From Opitutia bacterium (GTDB lineage: Bacteria; Verrucomicrobiota; Verrucomicrobiia; Opitutales; UBA953), in the NCBI GenBank assembly GCA_947456525.1, contig CANGRI010000004.1, positions 1-39,202 of the forward strand: a DNA stretch of 39,202 nucleotides, read 5' to 3'. The translations under genes and the position numbers were made by a program. The notes under the pieces were generated by a model. The model did not search any database. It was not told where the DNA came from and saw only the letters and a list, made by a program, of their open reading frames with translations. Every line of letters starts with the position of its first letter. Within the stretch, counting starts at the first letter, position 1. Shown one piece after another: positions 36,706 through 39,202 of this stretch.

Positions 36706-36783
36706 TGGTGAGGAGGGCGGGACTCGAACCCGCGACCCGCAGCTTAGAAGGCTGCTGCTCTAATCCAACTGAGCTACCCCCTC
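36706..36783 (-). tRNA. tRNA-Arg (anticodon UCU)
   Basis: The minus strand folds as a full cloverleaf. The acceptor arm GAGGGGG pairs with CCTCCTC (one G-T pair), the D arm is GCTC/GAGC, the anticodon arm is GCAGC/GCTGC with loop CTTCTAA, giving anticodon TCT for AGA. The T arm GCGGG/CCCGC has loop TTCGAGT. The discriminator is A and the CCA end is encoded (36708-36706). A promoter-like pair of boxes ends eight bases upstream. Confidence 0.97.
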
Positions 36784-36791
36784 GTAAAGTG

Positions 36792-36820
36792 ACCGTATGA
36801 CGGCCACCACGGATGGGCAA
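36792..36820 (-). promoter_or_regulatory. Probable tRNA-Arg promoter
   Basis: TTGCCC (36820-36815), 17 bases, TACGGT (36797-36792) on the minus strand. The expected start about seven bases downstream falls at the tRNA 5' end (36783). Because that end is fixed by the cloverleaf, this site is the best local support for TTGCC-type -35 boxes in this genome. Confidence 0.5.
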
Positions 36821-36832
36821 GCCGTCAGCCGA

Positions 36833-37792
36833 CTAGCAGATCAGGTCTCTGAAATTGCTGAAATCCGCCGAAAGGCCGCTCGGCATGCCCTTGTTGATCA
36901 CCGAGACGGCGTCATGGGAATGGAGGGACTCGAGGTGCGAGCAGGCGATGACGAAGTCGCGCACGCGCGCATCGGCGTCGAACTGCTCGTAGACGACGCG
37001 CGCGGCGTCCTCGACGAACTTGGAATAGGCGCCGTTGAGCTCGGCGAAAGCCTGCTCGTCCTCGCGCTTCACCATGACCTGGGTCTCGGTCTGGAGGCCC
37101 TTAAGGCAGAGTTCCTTCATATCCTCGACGAAGAGGGCGCGGCCAGGGGCGACCTCGGCGACCACGCGGGCCTTGGAGCGCTGCGAGTGCGGGATACCGT
37201 AGGCGGAACGTTCTTCGCGGGCGTGCTCGGTGAGCTCGGCGGAGCAAGGGCAAGCCGACGAATAGACGAAGTCGAAATGGACGTAGCGGCGCAGACGGTC
37301 GAGGTCGTCGATCGTGCCTTCGAGCACGGCGCGATAATACTGCCAGCCTTCGAGTCCGGAACGGAGGGACTTCTGCAAGATCGGGTAGCGGAACTCGACG
37401 AGGATACGGGCGCGGCTGCAGTCGAGATCCTTCTTATAGCGGATCAGAATCTCCTCGAGGAGCTCATGCGAAAGCACGCGGTCCTTGAACTCATAGAACG
37501 TCCGCATGATGCGGGACATGTTGATGCCCTTGCGGTCGGCCGCAAGGGACACGGAACCGGTGATCGTGCACTCGAGGGGAAGCGGCTTGCCGTCGCGCGT
37601 GGCGACGAGCATCGGCAGGCGGAAGCCGGAGATGCCGACGTGCTGGATCGGCACGTTGGCTCCCTGGATCAGGGAGGCATCCTTGTTCTGCATGTCCGGC
37701 AGCGTGGCGCGATACGCGTCATCGGCCCGGAAGTTCCGGTCGTAGCGGCGGGAAAGGTCCCGGCTGCGGGGCGGATGTTCGGCGCGGCTCAT
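36833..37792 (-). CDS. folE2: GTP cyclohydrolase FolE2 (type IB)
   Basis: A 319-residue enzyme that makes dihydroneopterin triphosphate from GTP, the entry to folate. It is the COG1469 type, unrelated in sequence to FolE. Marks are [24 protein letters not shown], the GINMSRIMR segment (usually GTHMSRF), [13 protein letters not shown] with metal-site Cys181 and Cys183, [17 protein letters not shown] and [11 protein letters not shown]. FolE2 can use Mn or Fe where FolE needs zinc, so it is often made under zinc limitation; no Zur site is evident. It lies between tRNA-Thr and tRNA-Arg on the same strand, with a hairpin and T-run in the 64-base gap after tRNA-Thr. folB and folK at 9175-10070 supply later steps. 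Confidence 0.95.
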   Translation of the reverse strand: MSRAEHPPRSRDLSRRYDRNFRADDAYRATLPDMQNKDASLIQGANVPIQHVGISGFRLPMLVATRDGKPLPLECTITGSVSLAADRKGINMSRIMRTFYEFKDRVLSHELLEEILIRYKKDLDCSRARILVEFRYPILQKSLRSGLEGWQYYRAVLEGTIDDLDRLRRYVHFDFVYSSACPCSAELTEHAREERSAYGIPHSQRSKARVVAEVAPGRALFVEDMKELCLKGLQTETQVMVKREDEQAFAELNGAYSKFVEDAARVVYEQFDADARVRDFVIACSHLESLHSHDAVSVINKGMPSGLSADFSNFRDLIC

Positions 37793-37798
37793 GACAGG

Positions 37799-37827
37799 AA
37801 GGTTGGAGGAAAAGCCCGGACGGGCAA
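37799..37827 (-). promoter_or_regulatory. Possible folE2 promoter overlapping the hairpin
   Basis: TTGCCC (37827-37822), 17 bases, AACCTT (37804-37799) on the minus strand. The -35 box lies exactly 35 bases before the folE2 ATG and inside the loop side of the hairpin at 37813-37834. The -10 box is weak. Confidence 0.3.
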
Positions 37828-37834
37828 ACGGGCT
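37810..37834 (-). terminator. Possible terminator after tRNA-Thr
   Basis: On the minus strand AGCCCG (37834-37829) can pair with CGGGCT (37818-37813), followed by TTTTCC. The same right arm can instead pair with the nearer GCCC (37825-37822), so two exclusive hairpins are possible. It would end the tRNA-Thr transcript before folE2. Confidence 0.45.
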
Positions 37835-37856
37835 GCTTGAAAATTGCCCCCTGCGC

Positions 37857-37932
37857 TGGAGCCACCTGCCGGATTTGAACCGGCGACATTCTCATTACGA
37901 ATGAGATGCTCTACCAGCTGAGCTAAGGTGGC
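37857..37932 (-). tRNA. tRNA-Thr (anticodon CGU)
   Basis: The minus strand gives a complete cloverleaf: acceptor GCCACCT/AGGTGGC, D arm GCTC/GAGC, anticodon arm TCTCA/TGAGA with loop TTCGTAA and anticodon CGT for ACG, T arm GCCGG/CCGGC with loop TTCAAAT. The discriminator is T and CCA is encoded (37859-37857). A TTGATT (37977-37972) upstream may be its -35 box, but the -10 is poor. Confidence 0.97.
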
Positions 37933-38042
37933 GTCGCAGAGGACCGATGAAGATGGGCAGCCCGGGGCGGAAATCAAGCCTTGGCGACGCGGGAATGCCC
38001 TCGCCAGCCCCGTAACTTACCGCAAATTACCCCGAAAGCCCC

Positions 38043-39149
38043 ATGCGAGCCGCCATAATCGCCCGCCAGTTCGACGTCCAGGGAAGGCTCGTGAGCGTCG
38101 AGCCCTACGGCTCGGGCAACGTCAACGACACTTATCAGGCGATCTTCCGGACGACTTTCTCCGAGCAGCGCTTCATCGTGCAACGCATCCGGAAGTCGGT
38201 CTTCCCGAACCCGGAAGTGATCATGCAGAACATGCGCGTGCTCACGGACCACTGCCACGCGAAGCTCGAGGCAGAGGCCGAAGGCGCGGACCGCATCTGG
38301 CAGCTCCCGAAGATCATCCAGACGAAGGCGGGCGAAGACTGGGTCACCGACCCGGAAGGCGACCTCTGGCGAGCGATCTCGCAGATCGCGAGCGCCCATG
38401 CCTACGAGAAGGTCCGCGACCCGGAGCACGCCCACGAAGCCGGCATCGTGCTCGGACATTTCCATCGCATGGTCAGCGACCTGCCGGCCGAGAAGCTGGG
38501 CTATGCCCTGCCCGGCTTCCACATCACGCCGGGCTATCTCGCGAAGATGGATGCCGCGCTCGCCACGCCGGGCGGGCAGGAACGTCTCAGCGACTCCGTC
38601 GAAGCCAAGCGCGCGGTCCGCTTCGTCGAGGCGCGTCGCGCCCGCTGCTCGGCGCTCGAGGACGCGCGGGCCCGCGGTGAACTGGGCCTCCGCACCACGC
38701 ACGGCGACCCGAAGGTCGGCAATATCATGATCGACGAGGCGACGGGCCGCGGCACCTGCATCGTCGACCTCGACACCGTGCAGCCCGGCCTGGTGCATTA
38801 TGACATCGGCGACGCCACCCGCTCGGTGTGCAATCCGGCCGGCGAAGACGCCGCCGAGCTGGGCAAGGTGATGTTCGACCTCGAGCTTTTCAGCATGATT
38901 TACAGGGGTTATCAGGCCCATGCGAAGGATTTCCTCAGCCAGGCGGACCATCGCTATCTCTTCGACTGCATCCACCTGATCCCGCTCGAACTCGGCATCC
39001 GCTTCCTCGCGGACCATCTGGCCGGGGACGTGTATTTCAAGGTGCGCTATCCCGGCCACAACCTCCGCCGCGCCTTGGTGCAGTTCAAGCTGGCCGAAAG
39101 CATCGAGGCCCGCGAACCGTCCATCCGCAAGGTGCTGGGCGAATCCTGA
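38043..39149 (+). CDS. APH-fold sugar kinase (NahK-like)
   Basis: A 368-residue kinase of the aminoglycoside phosphotransferase fold. The N-lobe has GSGNVNDTYQAIF and RFIVQRIRKSVFPNPEVIMQNM, which match N-acetylhexosamine 1-kinase (NahK)-type proteins. The catalytic loop THGDPKVGNIM has Asp222 as base and Asn227, and VDLDT (Asp242, Asp244) binds Mg. It probably phosphorylates a free sugar such as an N-acetylhexosamine at C1. It is not a likely drug-resistance gene: the QRI and VFP-x-P-E blocks belong to the sugar-kinase branch. It is divergent from tRNA-Thr, and its stop shares one base with the next start (TGATG). Confidence 0.83.
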   Translation: MRAAIIARQFDVQGRLVSVEPYGSGNVNDTYQAIFRTTFSEQRFIVQRIRKSVFPNPEVIMQNMRVLTDHCHAKLEAEAEGADRIWQLPKIIQTKAGEDWVTDPEGDLWRAISQIASAHAYEKVRDPEHAHEAGIVLGHFHRMVSDLPAEKLGYALPGFHITPGYLAKMDAALATPGGQERLSDSVEAKRAVRFVEARRARCSALEDARARGELGLRTTHGDPKVGNIMIDEATGRGTCIVDLDTVQPGLVHYDIGDATRSVCNPAGEDAAELGKVMFDLELFSMIYRGYQAHAKDFLSQADHRYLFDCIHLIPLELGIRFLADHLAGDVYFKVRYPGHNLRRALVQFKLAESIEAREPSIRKVLGES

Positions 39150-39202
39150 TGATCGCCGAGCTGCCCGCCCTCTCGCCGACCGTCTGGGTCGCCGTCGTCC
39201 TC
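39149..39202 (+). CDS. Start of an unidentified gene (cut by window end)
   Basis: An ATG at 39149 overlaps the kinase stop by one base and opens 18 codons (MIAELPALSPTVWVAVVL) to the window end. The last residues are hydrophobic, so it may start a membrane protein. Too little is present for any call on the family. Confidence 0.5.
   Translation, partial: MIAELPALSPTVWVAVVL

Noticed and set aside
36706-37932. Integration site of a mobile element at the two tRNA genes
   Set aside because: Both tRNAs are intact, no integrase or direct repeat of a tRNA end is seen, and the gene between them is the core gene folE2.
38043-39149. Aminoglycoside-resistance phosphotransferase
   Set aside because: The fold is shared, but the N-lobe blocks fit NahK-type sugar kinases and nothing nearby suggests resistance or mobility.

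Overview
The window is about 39 kb of G+C-rich chromosomal DNA (roughly two thirds G+C by eye) and is almost fully coding. It carries 33 protein genes (two cut by the window ends) and two tRNA genes. I see no insertion sequence, integrase, phage gene or CRISPR array. The gene mix points to a free-living Gram-negative bacterium, most likely of the Verrucomicrobiota (Opitutales-like). It includes a secreted DUF1080-like protein, a GldG-like/DUF4340 ABC operon, a periplasmic FKBP, FolE2 in place of FolE, few Shine-Dalgarno sequences, and tRNAs with encoded CCA. The phylum assignment is inference.

Layout. (1) 1-4940, minus strand: a tightly packed tripartite efflux operon (TolC-like, MacA-like, MacB-type ATPase, MacB-type permease) with a secreted esterase at its 3' end. 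(2) 5038-9055, minus: carB followed by a periplasmic FKBP isomerase and a clear terminator. (3) 9175-11668, plus: folB, folK and a short ComEC, with overlapping ends. (4) 11706-14960, plus: two secreted proteins, an 823-residue unknown with an internal duplication and a DUF1080-like protein. (5) 15048-20483, plus: ribB with a degenerate RibA half, ribH, an S10-NusB fusion, ftsY, aroB and a secreted N-formylglutamate amidohydrolase-like protein. (6) 20490-22665, minus: phosphoglucomutase and a small lipoprotein. (7) 22754-23476, plus: a membrane-anchored TPR-like protein with a strong terminator. (8) 23648-31465, plus: a five-gene Gld-like ABC operon (ATPase, permease, GldG-like, DUF4340, AsmA-like). 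(9) 31531-34366, plus: accB, accC, prmB. (10) 34340-37932, minus: tRNA-Thr, folE2, tRNA-Arg, a GYF-domain membrane protein, a DUF2752 protein and a membrane-anchored DRGH nuclease. (11) 38043-39202, plus: a NahK-like sugar kinase and the first codons of another gene.

The most unusual item is the protein at 16734-17516. Its N-terminal third is a ribosomal protein S10 (NusE) domain whose ribosome-binding loop is about ten residues shorter than in E. coli S10. A short linker joins it to a complete NusB. NusB and NusE are the two partners of the antitermination heterodimer, so this looks like a natural single-chain NusB-NusE separated from the ribosome. Two genes upstream, the RibBA-like protein has lost the zinc cysteines and the catalytic segment of GTP cyclohydrolase II.

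A second pattern runs through the window. Several operon-leading genes carry a TTGAC/TTGCC/TTGCA-like box 34-37 bases before the start codon, and tRNA-Arg has the same box at the same distance from its 5' end. This suggests the box is a -35 element and that many messages have almost no 5' leader.
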